A DNA stretch of 64,000 nt, taken from Streptomyces fradiae ATCC 10745 = DSM 40063. Lineage in GTDB: Bacteria; Actinomycetota; Actinomycetes; Streptomycetales; Streptomycetaceae. A program made the translations under genes and the position numbers. How positions within the stretch are numbered: the first letter of the stretch is position 1; every line of letters starts with the position of its first letter. The stretch is from positions 2,218,501 to 2,282,500 of the forward strand of contig NZ_CP023696.1 of the NCBI RefSeq assembly GCF_008704425.1, read 5' to 3'. The notes below the pieces were generated by a model, which did not search any database, was not told the origin of the DNA, and saw only the letters and a list, made by a program, of their open reading frames with translations. This document shows, one piece after another, positions 25,055-33,459 of this stretch.

Positions 25055-26202
25055 AGCGACAGCTCCGGCACCTCGAAGCGGCGGCCCTCGGCGGAGGACC
25101 TCAGGCCCAGCTCGGCCAGCTGCACGCCGCGGGCGCCCGCGAGGAGGTCCCAGTGGTACGGCTCGTCGAGGTACACATGGCGCAGGAACAGCTCCCACTG
25201 CGCCTTGAAGCCGTTGTCGAACACGGCGTTGTCCGGCACCCGCTGCCACTGGTCGCGGAAGGAGTGGTCGGCCGGCAGGTCCGGGTTCCAGACCGGCTTG
25301 GGCGTCATGGAGCGGTGCTGGACGCGGCACTCGCGCAGCCCGGCCACGGCGGAGCCGTGGGTGCCGTCGACCTGGAACTCGACCAGCTCGTCGCGGTGGA
25401 CGCGCACCGCCCAGGAGGAGTTGATCTGGGCGACGGCGCCGCCCTCCAGCTCGAAGATCCCGTAGGCGGCGTCGTCGGCGGTGGCGGTGTACGGCTTGCC
25501 GTTCTCGTCCCAGCGCCGCGGGACGTGGGTGGTGACGTGGGCGCTCACGCCGGTGACGCGGCCGAACAGCTCGTGGAGCACGTACTCCCAGTGCGGGAAC
25601 ATGTCCACGACGATGCCGCCGCCGTCCTGCGCGCGGTAGTTCCAGCTGGGCCGCTGGGCGTCCTGCCAGTCGCCCTCGAAGACCCAGTAGCCGAACTCCC
25701 CGCGCACGGACAGGATCTCGCCGAAGAAGCCGCCGTCGACGAGCCGCTTCAGCTTCAGCAGGCCCGGCAGGAAGATCTTGTCCTGGACGACGCCGTGCCT
25801 GATCCCCGCCTCGCGCGCGCGGCGGGCCAGCCCGAGGGCGCCGGCGAGGTCGGCGGCGGTGGGCTTCTCGGTGTAGACGTGCTTGCCGGCGTCGATGGCC
25901 TTGGTCAGGGCGTCCACGCGCGCGGAGGTGACCTGCGCGTCGAAGTAGACGTCGGTGCGCCCGTCCGCGAGGACGGCGTCGAGGTCGGTGGAGCACTCCT
26001 CGAGCCCGTGGCGCTGCGCCAGCTCGCGCAGGGCGTGCTCCCGGCGGCCGACGAGGATCGGTTCGGGCCACAGCACGTCGCCGCCGCCGAGGTCGAGGCC
26101 GCCCTGCTCGCGGATGGCGAGGATGGAGCGCACCAGGTGCTGGCGGTAGCCCATCCGGCCGGTGACGCCGTTCATGGCGATCCGCACTGTCCTGCGTGTC
26201 AC
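25051..26202 (-). CDS. Gfo/Idh/MocA-family oxidoreductase
   Basis: 383 residues from the GTG at 26202, with GGAGGGA 6 nt upstream. The Rossmann start is unusual (RIAMNGVTGRMGYRQHLVRSI). The conserved YTEKPTAADLAGALGLARRA motif carries the EKP lysine. Then come GVVQDKIFLPGLLKLKRLVD, GEFGYWVFEGDW and QDGGGIVVDMFPHWEYVL, which supplies the catalytic Asp/His. It is an NAD(P)-dependent dehydrogenase of sugars or cyclitols. First gene of the operon coupled to DUF993 and the isomerase by 4-bp overlaps. The operator GCAAGCGCTTTCTATCG lies ~30 bp upstream of the start. Confidence 0.92.
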   Translation of the reverse strand: MTRRTVRIAMNGVTGRMGYRQHLVRSILAIREQGGLDLGGGDVLWPEPILVGRREHALRELAQRHGLEECSTDLDAVLADGRTDVYFDAQVTSARVDALTKAIDAGKHVYTEKPTAADLAGALGLARRAREAGIRHGVVQDKIFLPGLLKLKRLVDGGFFGEILSVRGEFGYWVFEGDWQDAQRPSWNYRAQDGGGIVVDMFPHWEYVLHELFGRVTGVSAHVTTHVPRRWDENGKPYTATADDAAYGIFELEGGAVAQINSSWAVRVHRDELVEFQVDGTHGSAVAGLRECRVQHRSMTPKPVWNPDLPADHSFRDQWQRVPDNAVFDNGFKAQWELFLRHVYLDEPYHWDLLAGARGVQLAELGLRSSAEGRRFEVPELSL

Positions 26203-26232
26203 GAAGGTCCCTCCATGTCCGAGTTGGTCGTA

Positions 26233-26249
26233 GCAAGCGCTTTCTATCG
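26233..26249. promoter_or_regulatory. LacI-type operator, copy 1
   Basis: GCAAGCGCTTTCTATCG with the AAGCGCTT palindromic core, between the Gfo/Idh operon and the lacI-type gene. The identical 17 bp recur at 31113-31129 before the pectate lyase gene. LacI-family operators have a central CG dyad, as seen here. Confidence 0.85.
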
Positions 26250-26328
26250 CCGTTGACGCTAGCCTGCGGACAGCGGCCGTCACAAGAGCCGCGCCCGAGT
26301 TCCCCGACTGCTCTGCGGAGGGCCCGCG

Positions 26329-27387
26329 ATGACAGTGACCCTGGCCGACGTGGCGGCACGCGCGCGTGTGTCGCCGGCGACCGTCTCGCGCGTCCTCAAC
26401 GGCAACTACCCCGTCGCCGAGTCCACCCGCGAGCGGGTGCTGCGCGCGGTGGACGAGCTCGACTACGTCCTCAACGGCCCCGCCAGCGCCCTCGCCGCCG
26501 CCACCTCCGACCTGGTGGGCATCCTCGTCAACGACATCGCGGACCCCTTCTTCGGGATCATCGCGGGCGCCGCGCAGAGCGCCATCGGGGACACGGGTTC
26601 GGGCCGCGCGGGCGGCGAGAAGCTGGCCGTCGTCTGCAACACGGGCGGCTCGCCCGAGAAGGAGCTGACGTACCTGACGCTCCTCCAGCGCCAGCGCGCC
26701 ACCGCCGTCGTCGTCACGGGCGGCGCGCCGGCCGACCCGGACCACATCGCGGCGCTGACCGCCAAACTGACCCGGCTCGGCGACGCCGGGACGCGCGTCG
26801 TCCTGTGCGGCCGGCCGCCCCTGCCGGGCGACGCGGCCACCGCGACGCTCGCCTTCGACAACCGGGGCGGCGCGCGCGGCCTCACCGGGCACCTGCTGGC
26901 CCTCGGCCACCGCCGGATCGGATACGTCGCCGGGCCGGCCGACCGGACCACCACCCGCGACCGGCTGGACGGCCATCGCGACGCCATGGCGGCGGCCGGG
27001 CTCGCCGGGCCGGAGCTCGACCGGCTCACCGTGTACGGGCAGTACACCCGCGCCTCCGGCTACGAGGCGACGCGGGAGCTGCTGGCCCGCGAACCGTCGC
27101 TGACGGCGGTCGTCGCCGCCAACGACACCGTGGCGCTCGGCGCGTGCGCGGCGCTGCGGGGGGCGGGGCTGCGCATCCCGGAGGACGTGTCCGTGGCGGG
27201 CTTCGACGACCTGCCGTTCTCGGTGGACGCGGTGCCGTCGCTCACGACGGTACGGCTGCCGCTGCACGAGGCGGGCGTGCGGGCGGGCCGCCTCGCCATG
27301 GGCGTGGAGGCGCCGCCGCCGGGCGGCACGGCGGTGATCCCGGGCGAGCTGACCCTGCGCGCCTCCACGGCACCCCCGCGCGCGTAG
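26329..27387 (+). CDS. LacI-family transcriptional repressor
   Basis: 352 residues. N-terminal LacI HTH and hinge: VTLADVAARARVSPATVSRV, LNGNYPVAESTRERVLRAV, DELDYVLNGPASALA. A periplasmic-binding-protein-like effector domain follows (VGILVNDIADPFFG, LGHRRIGYVAGP, TAVVAANDTVALGACAAL, VSVAGFDDLPFS, SLTTVRLPLHEAG). It binds a sugar-derived inducer. Divergent from the Gfo/Idh operon with an AAGCGCTT operator between them. The same operator before the PL9 pectate lyase suggests it also controls that gene. Confidence 0.93.
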   Translation: MTVTLADVAARARVSPATVSRVLNGNYPVAESTRERVLRAVDELDYVLNGPASALAAATSDLVGILVNDIADPFFGIIAGAAQSAIGDTGSGRAGGEKLAVVCNTGGSPEKELTYLTLLQRQRATAVVVTGGAPADPDHIAALTAKLTRLGDAGTRVVLCGRPPLPGDAATATLAFDNRGGARGLTGHLLALGHRRIGYVAGPADRTTTRDRLDGHRDAMAAAGLAGPELDRLTVYGQYTRASGYEATRELLAREPSLTAVVAANDTVALGACAALRGAGLRIPEDVSVAGFDDLPFSVDAVPSLTTVRLPLHEAGVRAGRLAMGVEAPPPGGTAVIPGELTLRASTAPPRA

Positions 27388-27425
27388 CGGGGCCGCTCGG
27401 GGCGGGCCCTCGCGCGCGTAGCGGG

Positions 27426-27459
27426 GCGGGGCGGCCCCGTGCGCACGGGGCCGCCCCGC
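27426..27459. terminator. perfect 34-bp palindrome between convergent genes
   Basis: 17-bp arms with no spacer, centred at GTGC|GCAC (27442/27443) and flanked by CCCC/GGGG and GGCGG/CCGCC blocks. It lies 39 bp after the LacI stop and is most likely a bidirectional terminator for lacI and the convergent reductase-like gene. Confidence 0.85.
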
Positions 27460-27652
27460 GCGGGGGCCGAGCCGCTACGACCCCGCCCCGCACCGCCCCG
27501 ATCGCGCCGAACCCCCATCCCGCGGGCGGCCTGTCCGCCACACGCCCCGGCGCCCCGGCTCGCCCTGCCCCGCCCCACGCCCCGCCTCCCCGTCGCGGGG
27601 CGGACGGAGCAGCGCATGCCCTCCGAAGAGGGCACGTCGCGGAGTCCTCGTG

Positions 27653-28300
27653 TCACTTTCGCCAGAACAGATGGTGCGTCACGCCGCTCGGGCTGGGCAC
27701 GACCTCCAGGTGGAACCGGTCGAGCAGCTCATCGGGGGAGTCCCAGAGCCGCAGTCCGGTTCCGAGCTTCACCGGTGAGACCGCCACATGCATGGTGTCG
27801 ACGAGGCCGGCGTCAAGGAACTGCCGGATGGTGGTGACGCCGCCGCCGAGTCGGACATCCTTGCCCTGAGCCGCCTCCCGCGCCTGCTCGAGGACCGTGG
27901 CCGGATCGCCGGCGACGAAGTGGAACGTGGTGTCGGAGAGCGTGAACGAAGGACGCTCGTGGTGGGTCATGACGAACACCGGGGTGCGGAACGGGGGCTC
28001 GTCACCCCACCAGCCGCGCCACTCGTGGTTCTCCCAGGGGCCACGCTGGGGGCCGAACTTGTTGCGGCCCATGATCTCGGCGCCGATGTTGCGTGCGTAG
28101 TCCCGCGTCAAGTAGTCGTCGAGGCCACGGCTGCCCCCAGGGGCCGTGCGCATGGGCCAGCTGGCCGTGGCGCCGGCCCACGCGAACAGCTTCGCGGGAT
28201 CGACGCCGTGGCCGAACGGATTCTCGAGGGTCTGGTGCTCACCGGCACCGATGCCGTCACGTGAGACGTTGAAGTTCTGGACTCTCAGTAGCTGAGCCAC
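27653..28300 (-). CDS. dihydrofolate reductase-family protein (RibD C-terminal domain type)
   Basis: 215 residues from the GTG at 28300, which has AGGAGG 7 nt upstream. RibD_C/DHFR-like signature: RVQNFNVSRDGIGAG, IGAEIMGRNKFGPQRGPW, PVFVMTHHERPSFTLSDTTFHFV, VRLGGGVTTIRQFLDAGLVDTMHVAVSPVKLGTG. These stand-alone proteins are NADPH-dependent reductases of uncertain substrate and are common as plasmid- or genome-borne orphans in Streptomyces. No operon partner. Confidence 0.9.
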   Translation of the reverse strand: MAQLLRVQNFNVSRDGIGAGEHQTLENPFGHGVDPAKLFAWAGATASWPMRTAPGGSRGLDDYLTRDYARNIGAEIMGRNKFGPQRGPWENHEWRGWWGDEPPFRTPVFVMTHHERPSFTLSDTTFHFVAGDPATVLEQAREAAQGKDVRLGGGVTTIRQFLDAGLVDTMHVAVSPVKLGTGLRLWDSPDELLDRFHLEVVPSPSGVTHHLFWRK

Positions 28301-28479
28301 GCATTTCCTCCTGCGTTGTCGATGGCGGTGATGAGACTCTCCAGACCGCGCGAACTCATCGCCGTGTCCGGGGCCGGCTCGGATCGTCGTCCGCTCCCGG
28401 CAGCTCGGCTCGGCCCCGAAACCCGTCGACCGCCTGTCGGTCTCATAGACCGCACCGTCCACCCGCCGAGCCTTTCACG

Positions 28480-28826
28480 GCCTCCCTGACCGCCGGGTGA
28501 ACCAGCCCCGCCCACCGTCGGCGTCCACCGGCGCGGCCCCCCGCTCCGGACGGCCGGGGTGCAAGCCGGACACCTCGACCCGTACGGTCCGCGCACCCTC
28601 GTCCCGTACCGGCCGCAGCTCGAAGCCCGACCCCGGAGACCGCCCGTGCGGTGCGGCGTTCGCGGCCGGTTCGGCGACCACCGGCTCCACGGCCCGCCCG
28701 AGCCGGCTCCCGCAGGGGTGCCCCGCATGTACAGCCGATGCCCGGCCGGCAGCCGGGGAGCCGCCCCCCTGGCGAGCGGCGGAGAAGCGCTGGACGAACG
28801 CGCGGGCGGTACGGGCGCGTCGCTCC
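28480..28826 (-). pseudogene. remnant of an RsbW-like ATP-binding (HATPase_c) regulator
   Basis: An open minus-strand frame without a start codon or ribosome binding site keeps the outline of a Streptomyces anti-sigma-type ATP-binding protein. RTARAFVQRF resembles the N-terminal helix, VVAEPAANAAPHG corresponds to the N-box (usually SELVTNAVRHG), FELRPVRDEGARTVRVEVSG is the next strand pair, and DADGGRG is a degraded G-box. Key residues are substituted and the C-terminal part after the G-box is missing. Best read as a decayed gene. The rest of 28301-28857 holds nothing else I can support. Confidence 0.45.
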
Positions 28827-28857
28827 TAGGCCCGGCGCGGCAGGATCCGGAGCGCCC

Positions 28858-29409
28858 TCACCGCTCCTCGGGGTCCCGGAGGCCGACCGCGTCGTGCCGC
28901 CAGAACGGCTCCGCGTAGACCAGGGTGCCCGTCATCCACGGCTCGTACGCCGGAAGCCTGACGACCTGGAAGGCGCCGTCCGGGATGCGCAGGGACGGCT
29001 TGCGGAAGCCCAGGCCGGCGCCCGGCTCGAAGCCGAGGCGCGGGTAGTAGCCCGGATGCCCCTCCAGGAAGACGAGGGGGACGGCGCGCTCGGCGAGGAC
29101 CCCCAGCCCGTGCCGGACCAGGGCCGAGCCGGCACCGCGCCCCTGGAACTCCGGCAGCACGGCCAAGGGGCTCAGGACCTGCACCTCGACCAGCCGCCGA
29201 GGGGCGTCGAGCAGGCTGCGGGTGAACATGACATGGCCGACGACCCGCCCGTCCCGCTCGGCCACCAGGGACAGGCCGTCCCCGGGCGTGAGGGTGTCGC
29301 GCAGGGACTCGACCAGGTCGGCCACGACCAGGCCGTGGTCCCCGAACGCCCGCAGATGCACGTCGCGCACGGCCTGTGCGTCGCCCGCCCGTTCCTCGCG
29401 AAGATCCAT
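28858..29409 (-). CDS. GNAT-family N-acetyltransferase (YhbS-like)
   Basis: 183 residues. MDLREERAGDAQAVRDVHLRAF, then LVAERDGRVVGHVMFTRSLLDA, PLAVLPEFQGRGAGSALVRHGL (acetyl-CoA loop Q-G-R-G-A-G) and VFLEGHPGYYPRLGFEPG, which is typical of the YhbS group (COG3153). Substrate unknown. Stands alone. No strong Shine-Dalgarno sequence; the ATG at 29409 is the only sensible start. Confidence 0.9.
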   Translation of the reverse strand: MDLREERAGDAQAVRDVHLRAFGDHGLVVADLVESLRDTLTPGDGLSLVAERDGRVVGHVMFTRSLLDAPRRLVEVQVLSPLAVLPEFQGRGAGSALVRHGLGVLAERAVPLVFLEGHPGYYPRLGFEPGAGLGFRKPSLRIPDGAFQVVRLPAYEPWMTGTLVYAEPFWRHDAVGLRDPEER

Positions 29410-29701
29410 GCCCGGAGGGTAGGAGCCCCTTCGGCCGGCCCGCACGCGCTTTTCGGCACCGGAGGCGCAGGGCCGCCGGTGGTCTTCGGCTGGCCTGCTG
29501 GTCATGTCCTCCGCCTTCACCGGGCCCCGGGGGCACTGCCGCCGGGTGGCGCGCGTCCGCAAGCGGGTACCGCCGGGGCGGCCCCTCCCCGTCGGCCCCC
29601 GGCCCCGGTACCGGTACGGCCGGTCGTCCGGGCTCGCGCTGCGGGTGCTCCCCCGGACCCCGCGGGCGCGCCGGGGGGCGCACCGGCCGTAACCTGCCTG
29701 C
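29410..29701. other. intergenic region between divergent GNAT and phosphotransferase genes
   Basis: About 290 bp with no supportable gene, only short Arg/Pro-rich open frames. It must contain two outward promoters but I cannot identify them. Confidence 0.4.
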
Positions 29702-30805
29702 ATGAACGCGCAGTTGGTGAAGCCCGGGGAGGCGTGCGGGCCGTTGGCGCCCGCGACCGGCCGGTGGGTGGGGCGGTACCTCGCGCGCGGGGAGCGGATC
29801 GCCCGTGTCGTGCCGCTGCGCGGCGGGTGGACGTCCGAGATGCGGCGGCTGGACGTGGTGGGGCCGCAGGGGCGGCGGTCGCTGGTGCTGCGCCAGTTCG
29901 TGAAGCCGTTCTTCGTGCGGCACGCGGAGGGGCTGCTCGGACGGGAGGCCGAGGTGCTGCGGCTGCTCGGCCCTACCGGTGTGCCCGCCGCCGAACCGGT
30001 CGCCGTGGACCCGGCCGGGGAGCACTGCGCGTACCCGTCGCTGCTGATGTCGCTGCTGCCCGGCGCCGTACGGCTGGACGACGAGGGGGCCGGGGCCCGC
30101 GCGCCGCTGCTGGCCCGGCAGTTGGCGGTCATCCACCGGGTGGCCGTGGCGGAGGCCGGGAAGCCGCGCGTCTACCAGGCGTGGACGTCGCCGGAGCGGG
30201 TGACCCCGCCCGCCGGTACGGAACGCCCCGGCCTGTGGGCCCGCGCCGTGGACGTCATCCGGGGCGAGGCGCCCGCCTACCGGGGATGCTTCCTGCACCG
30301 GGACTTCCACCCCGGGAACGTCCTCTTCAGCGGGGGCGGTGCGCCCGACGGGGAGAGGGGCGGTGCGCCCGACGGTGGGAGGGGCGGTGCGGCGGCGGCC
30401 GGGGACGGTGCGGCCCGGATCGGTGATGCTGCCCGGAGCGGTGCGCGGGAGGCGGCGGCCGGGGACGGTGCGCTGCGGGTCAGCGGGGTCGTCGACTGGG
30501 TCGAGACCTCCTGGGGGCCCGCCGACCTGGACGTGGCCCACTGCTCGACCGCGCTCACCCTGCTGCACGGCGTCCCGGCGGGCATGGCCTTCGCCGACCT
30601 GTACGCGGCGGCGGGCGGCATCCTCGCCGAGGACCCGGCGGCCCATCTGTACTGGCGGCTGGTCGACGCGCTGGCGTACGCGCCCGACGCCGAGAAGGTC
30701 GCGGTGCCCTGGCGCGAGCTGGGCCGCACCGACCTGACGCCCGCCGTGCTGGCCGGGCGGCTCGAGGCGTACGTACAGGCCCTTCTGGACCGTTACGGCG
30801 GCTGA
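29702..30805 (+). CDS. aminoglycoside phosphotransferase-family (APH) kinase-like protein
   Basis: 367 residues. APH fold: VVPLRGGWTSEMRRLDVVG, LVLRQFVKPFF for the ATP-binding lobe, LLARQLAVIHRV, the catalytic loop YRGCFLHRDFHPGNVLF (~193-209) and the metal-binding VVDWVETSWGPADLDVAHC. It phosphorylates a small hydroxylated molecule; antibiotic resistance cannot be claimed from sequence. Oddity: about 45 residues of Gly/Ala/Asp/Arg repeat (GGAPDGERGGAPDGGRGGAA...) are inserted between the catalytic loop and the metal-binding Asp, where most family members have a few residues. Confidence 0.85.
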   Translation: MNAQLVKPGEACGPLAPATGRWVGRYLARGERIARVVPLRGGWTSEMRRLDVVGPQGRRSLVLRQFVKPFFVRHAEGLLGREAEVLRLLGPTGVPAAEPVAVDPAGEHCAYPSLLMSLLPGAVRLDDEGAGARAPLLARQLAVIHRVAVAEAGKPRVYQAWTSPERVTPPAGTERPGLWARAVDVIRGEAPAYRGCFLHRDFHPGNVLFSGGGAPDGERGGAPDGGRGGAAAAGDGAARIGDAARSGAREAAAGDGALRVSGVVDWVETSWGPADLDVAHCSTALTLLHGVPAGMAFADLYAAAGGILAEDPAAHLYWRLVDALAYAPDAEKVAVPWRELGRTDLTPAVLAGRLEAYVQALLDRYGG

Positions 30806-31082
30806 GACCCGGCGCGGTGGTGCCGCCGAGGGCGAGGCGGCGGCTGGGCTCGTGGTCACGGGCGGGCGGTGCGACGCGGAGGGGCCGCCCGCCACCGACG
30901 GCCCCGGCGCACGGCGCCCGGTGCCACGCTCGGTGCCGCGCCCGGTCCACGCCAGGCCCACGGGGCTTGGGGCTCCCGGGCCCCCGATCCCCCATGTGTC
31001 CCAGGTACCCGAGGCGCCCAAGACCCCTCGTCCGTCACGCAGTTCCCGCCGGTCTCCGAAAGTTTCCCTCCCGGACAACTGA
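30806..31082. other. intergenic region upstream of the pectate lyase promoter
   Basis: No gene. The sequence becomes less GC-rich near 31050-31110, where the promoter lies. Confidence 0.4.
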
Positions 31083-31129
31083 TTGACGTGCCCATGCCTC
31101 ACTTCTAACTTGGCAAGCGCTTTCTATCG
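31083..31129 (+). promoter_or_regulatory. pectate lyase promoter with LacI-type operator, copy 2
   Basis: TTGACG (31083-31088), a 17-bp spacer, TAACTT (31106-31111), then immediately GCAAGCGCTTTCTATCG (31113-31129), the same 17 bp as at 26233. An operator directly after the -10 would block transcription start, fitting repression by the LacI-type regulator. Confidence 0.82.
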
Positions 31130-31154
31130 TCGACACCGAGGACGAGGACCCCCC

Positions 31155-32747
31155 ATGAGCACCAGAACCGCACGGTACGCGCTCGCCTGCGCCACCGCCC
31201 TGGCCGCCGCCGGCACCGTCGTGATGCTGCCCGCCGCCACCGCCGCGGCCGCCCCCGTCGGGTACGAGGCCGAGCGCTCCCCCGCCACCTGCGACGGCAC
31301 CCTCGACAGCAATCACGCCGGATACTCGGGCACCGGCTTCTGCAACGGCCGCAACGCCGTGGGCGCCGCCCTCCAGTTCACGGTCGACGCCCCGCAGGCC
31401 GGCACGGCGACGCTGACCTTCCGGTACGCCAACGGCACCACCGCGCCGCGCCCCGCCGCCCTCACCGTCGGCGGCGCCTCCGCCGGCCAGGTGTCGTTCG
31501 CGCCCACCGGCGCCTGGACCACCTGGGCGACCGCGACCCTGACCGTCCCGCTCGGCGCGGGCGCCAACACCGTCCGGCTCAGCCCCACCACGGGGGAGGG
31601 CCTGCCCAACATCGACCGCCTGGAGGTGGAGGCGGGCGGCACGAGCACCCCGCCGCCCGCGGCCGGCGCCCTGTACGTCGCGCCGAACGGCACCGACGGC
31701 GCCGCCGGTACGCCGTCGGCGCCCACCACCCTGACCTCCGCCATCAGCCGCGTCGCGCCGGGCGGGACCATCTACGTGCGCGGCGGGACGTACCGCTTCT
31801 CGCAGACCGTCACCATCCCGGCCGGCCGGAACGGCACCGCGAGCGCCCGCACCACGCTCGCCGCCTACCCGGGCGAGCGGCCCGTGCTGAACTTCTCCGC
31901 CCAGAGCGAGAACTCCGCCAACCGGGGCCTCGCCCTCAACGCCTCGTACTGGCACGTCAACGGCCTCACCGTCGAACGCGCCGGGGACAACGGCATCTTC
32001 GTCGGCGGCAGCCACAACGTCATCGAGCGGACGGTCACCCGCTTCAACCGCGACACCGGCCTGCAGCTCTCCCGCATGGCGTCCAGCACGCCCCGCGACC
32101 AGTGGCCGTCGCACAACCTCGTCCTCAGCGCCGAGTCGCACGACAACGCCGACTCCGACGGCGAGGACGCGGACGGCTTCGCCGCGAAGCTCACGGTCGG
32201 CCCCGGCAACGTCTTCCGGTACGCCGTGGCCCACAACAACATCGACGACGGCTGGGACCTGTACACCAAGTCCGACACCGGCCCCATCGGCGCGGTCACC
32301 ATCGAGGACTCCCTCGCCTACGAGAACGGCACCCTCAGCGACGGCACGCAGAACTCCAGCGGCGACCGCAACGGCTACAAGCTGGGCGGCGAGGACATCG
32401 GCGTCGACCACGTCGTACGGCGCAGCATCGCGTACGACAACGGCAAGCACGGCTTCACCTACAACCGGAACCCCGGCTCCATGACGGTGTCGAACAACCT
32501 CAGCGTCGACAACGCCGAGCGCAACTACACCTGGGAGACGGGCTCCTCCGTCTTCCGCGGCAACACCTCGTGCCGCAGCGGCAGCGGCTCGAACGACAAG
32601 GTCGTCGGCAACGCCGACTCCTCGAACCAGTTCTGGTCCGGCACGAACGGCTCCCGCTGCTCCTCCTACTCGGGCGCCCTGACCTGGTCGTACGACTCCG
32701 ACGGCCGCCTCCGCGTCGCCCTCGGCGGCCGCCCGGTCACCCTGTAG
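31155..32747 (+). CDS. secreted pectate lyase, family PL9, with CBM35-like module
   Basis: 530 residues. Signal peptide (TARYALACATALAAAGTVVM... AAAA). A carbohydrate-binding module of CBM35/CBM6 type spans ~35-158 (YEAERSPATCDGTLDSNHAG, NGRNAVGAALQFTVDAPQAG, NIDRLEVEAGG). After a short TPPP linker, a right-handed beta-helix follows from LYVAPNGTDGAAGTPSAPTT. PL9 features: an Asp-rich calcium site (NADSDGEDADGFAAKL, NNIDDGWDLYTK) and Lys409 in NGYKLGGED, the expected catalytic base. It cleaves polygalacturonate by beta-elimination outside the cell. A LacI operator overlaps the promoter; a hairpin follows. Confidence 0.93.
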   Translation: MSTRTARYALACATALAAAGTVVMLPAATAAAAPVGYEAERSPATCDGTLDSNHAGYSGTGFCNGRNAVGAALQFTVDAPQAGTATLTFRYANGTTAPRPAALTVGGASAGQVSFAPTGAWTTWATATLTVPLGAGANTVRLSPTTGEGLPNIDRLEVEAGGTSTPPPAAGALYVAPNGTDGAAGTPSAPTTLTSAISRVAPGGTIYVRGGTYRFSQTVTIPAGRNGTASARTTLAAYPGERPVLNFSAQSENSANRGLALNASYWHVNGLTVERAGDNGIFVGGSHNVIERTVTRFNRDTGLQLSRMASSTPRDQWPSHNLVLSAESHDNADSDGEDADGFAAKLTVGPGNVFRYAVAHNNIDDGWDLYTKSDTGPIGAVTIEDSLAYENGTLSDGTQNSSGDRNGYKLGGEDIGVDHVVRRSIAYDNGKHGFTYNRNPGSMTVSNNLSVDNAERNYTWETGSSVFRGNTSCRSGSGSNDKVVGNADSSNQFWSGTNGSRCSSYSGALTWSYDSDGRLRVALGGRPVTL

Positions 32748-32758
32748 CCCCCACGACC

Positions 32759-32803
32759 CCGCCCCCTGCCCGCCCACACCCCCACCGGGCGGGCAGGGGG
32801 CGG
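32759..32803 (+). terminator. terminator after the pectate lyase gene
   Basis: 17-bp perfect stem (CCGCCCCCTGCCCGCCC / GGGCGGGCAGGGGGCGG) with an 11-nt loop, 12 bp past the stop. Confidence 0.88.
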
Positions 32804-32867
32804 GCGGCCACCGTCACGGGCCGGTGCGGGCCGGTGCGGGCCGATGGCGCGAGGGTGCGCCGCGCTC

Positions 32868-33443
32868 CTAAGCCGCGGCCAGGCCGAACGACCGCAGCAC
32901 GGGCGCGGGGACGTCCGCGCGTTCCACTTCGTCCACCACACCCAGGATGTGGTCGGCCAGCACCACATCACGCGAGACCGGCGGGATGTCGTCACCGATG
33001 CCCCGCAGGTAGGAGGCGATCTTCGCCCAGGAGTAGAAAGCCGTCCCGCCCGTCTCCACCTCCGGCTCCGGGAAACCGCCGCTCCCGCGCTGCCCCCGTG
33101 AGAGCTGCACGAGCGACTGGCGAGACCGCGAGCACCTCTGGGCCGCCTCGCCCAGCGTGACGACGTCGTCGTGCCGGACCCCCACCGCGCGCAGACCGGG
33201 GATGAGCCGAACGTCCCGCGCGACCCGCGCCACGGCCTCCAGCAGCGTCGGCGCCTCCACGTCGCACATCAGCTCGCGCCGCGCCGGGTCGTCTGCCCTG
33301 TGATGCCCGCGGCGGTCAGGGTCCTCGGGGCCGAGCACGTAGGCGACGGAGCCGTCAGCGAAGGCCTCGCAGTGGTCAAACGCGTCGGCCTGCTCGGACG
33401 TGAGCGGCTGGTTAAGTCGGAGGACGAAGCTCCACTCGGGCAT
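32868..33443 (-). CDS. HTH-containing partner (probable antitoxin) of the HicA-like toxin
   Basis: 191 residues from the ATG at 33443, with GGAAGGTG upstream. The N-terminal half (WSFVLRLNQPLTSEQADAFD, AYVLGPEDPDRRGH, PTLLEAVARVARDVRLIPGL) is a ferredoxin-like domain like those of HicB proteins. It is followed by an HTH (VTLGEAAQRCSRSRQSLVQL) and a wing-like stretch (TGGTAFYSWAKIASYLRGI). It lies 16 bp downstream of the toxin-like gene on the same strand, so toxin-first order is as in hicAB. Predicted to neutralise the toxin and repress the operon; this is inference from architecture. Confidence 0.7.
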   Translation of the reverse strand: MPEWSFVLRLNQPLTSEQADAFDHCEAFADGSVAYVLGPEDPDRRGHHRADDPARRELMCDVEAPTLLEAVARVARDVRLIPGLRAVGVRHDDVVTLGEAAQRCSRSRQSLVQLSRGQRGSGGFPEPEVETGGTAFYSWAKIASYLRGIGDDIPPVSRDVVLADHILGVVDEVERADVPAPVLRSFGLAAA

Positions 33444-33459
33444 GGCACACACCTTCCGA

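Noticed and set aside
24000..26300. Long plus-strand open frames opposite the Gfo/Idh operon
   Set aside because: High-GC antisense shadows; the minus-strand genes carry all motifs, overlaps and ribosome binding sites.
28651..30426. Long plus-strand open frame across the GNAT and kinase genes
   Set aside because: Composition is Arg/Gly/Ala shadow sequence with no recognisable motif, opposite or out of frame with two well-supported genes.
29702..30805. Aminoglycoside resistance gene
   Set aside because: The APH fold alone does not show antibiotic specificity; most such chromosomal Streptomyces kinases have other substrates.
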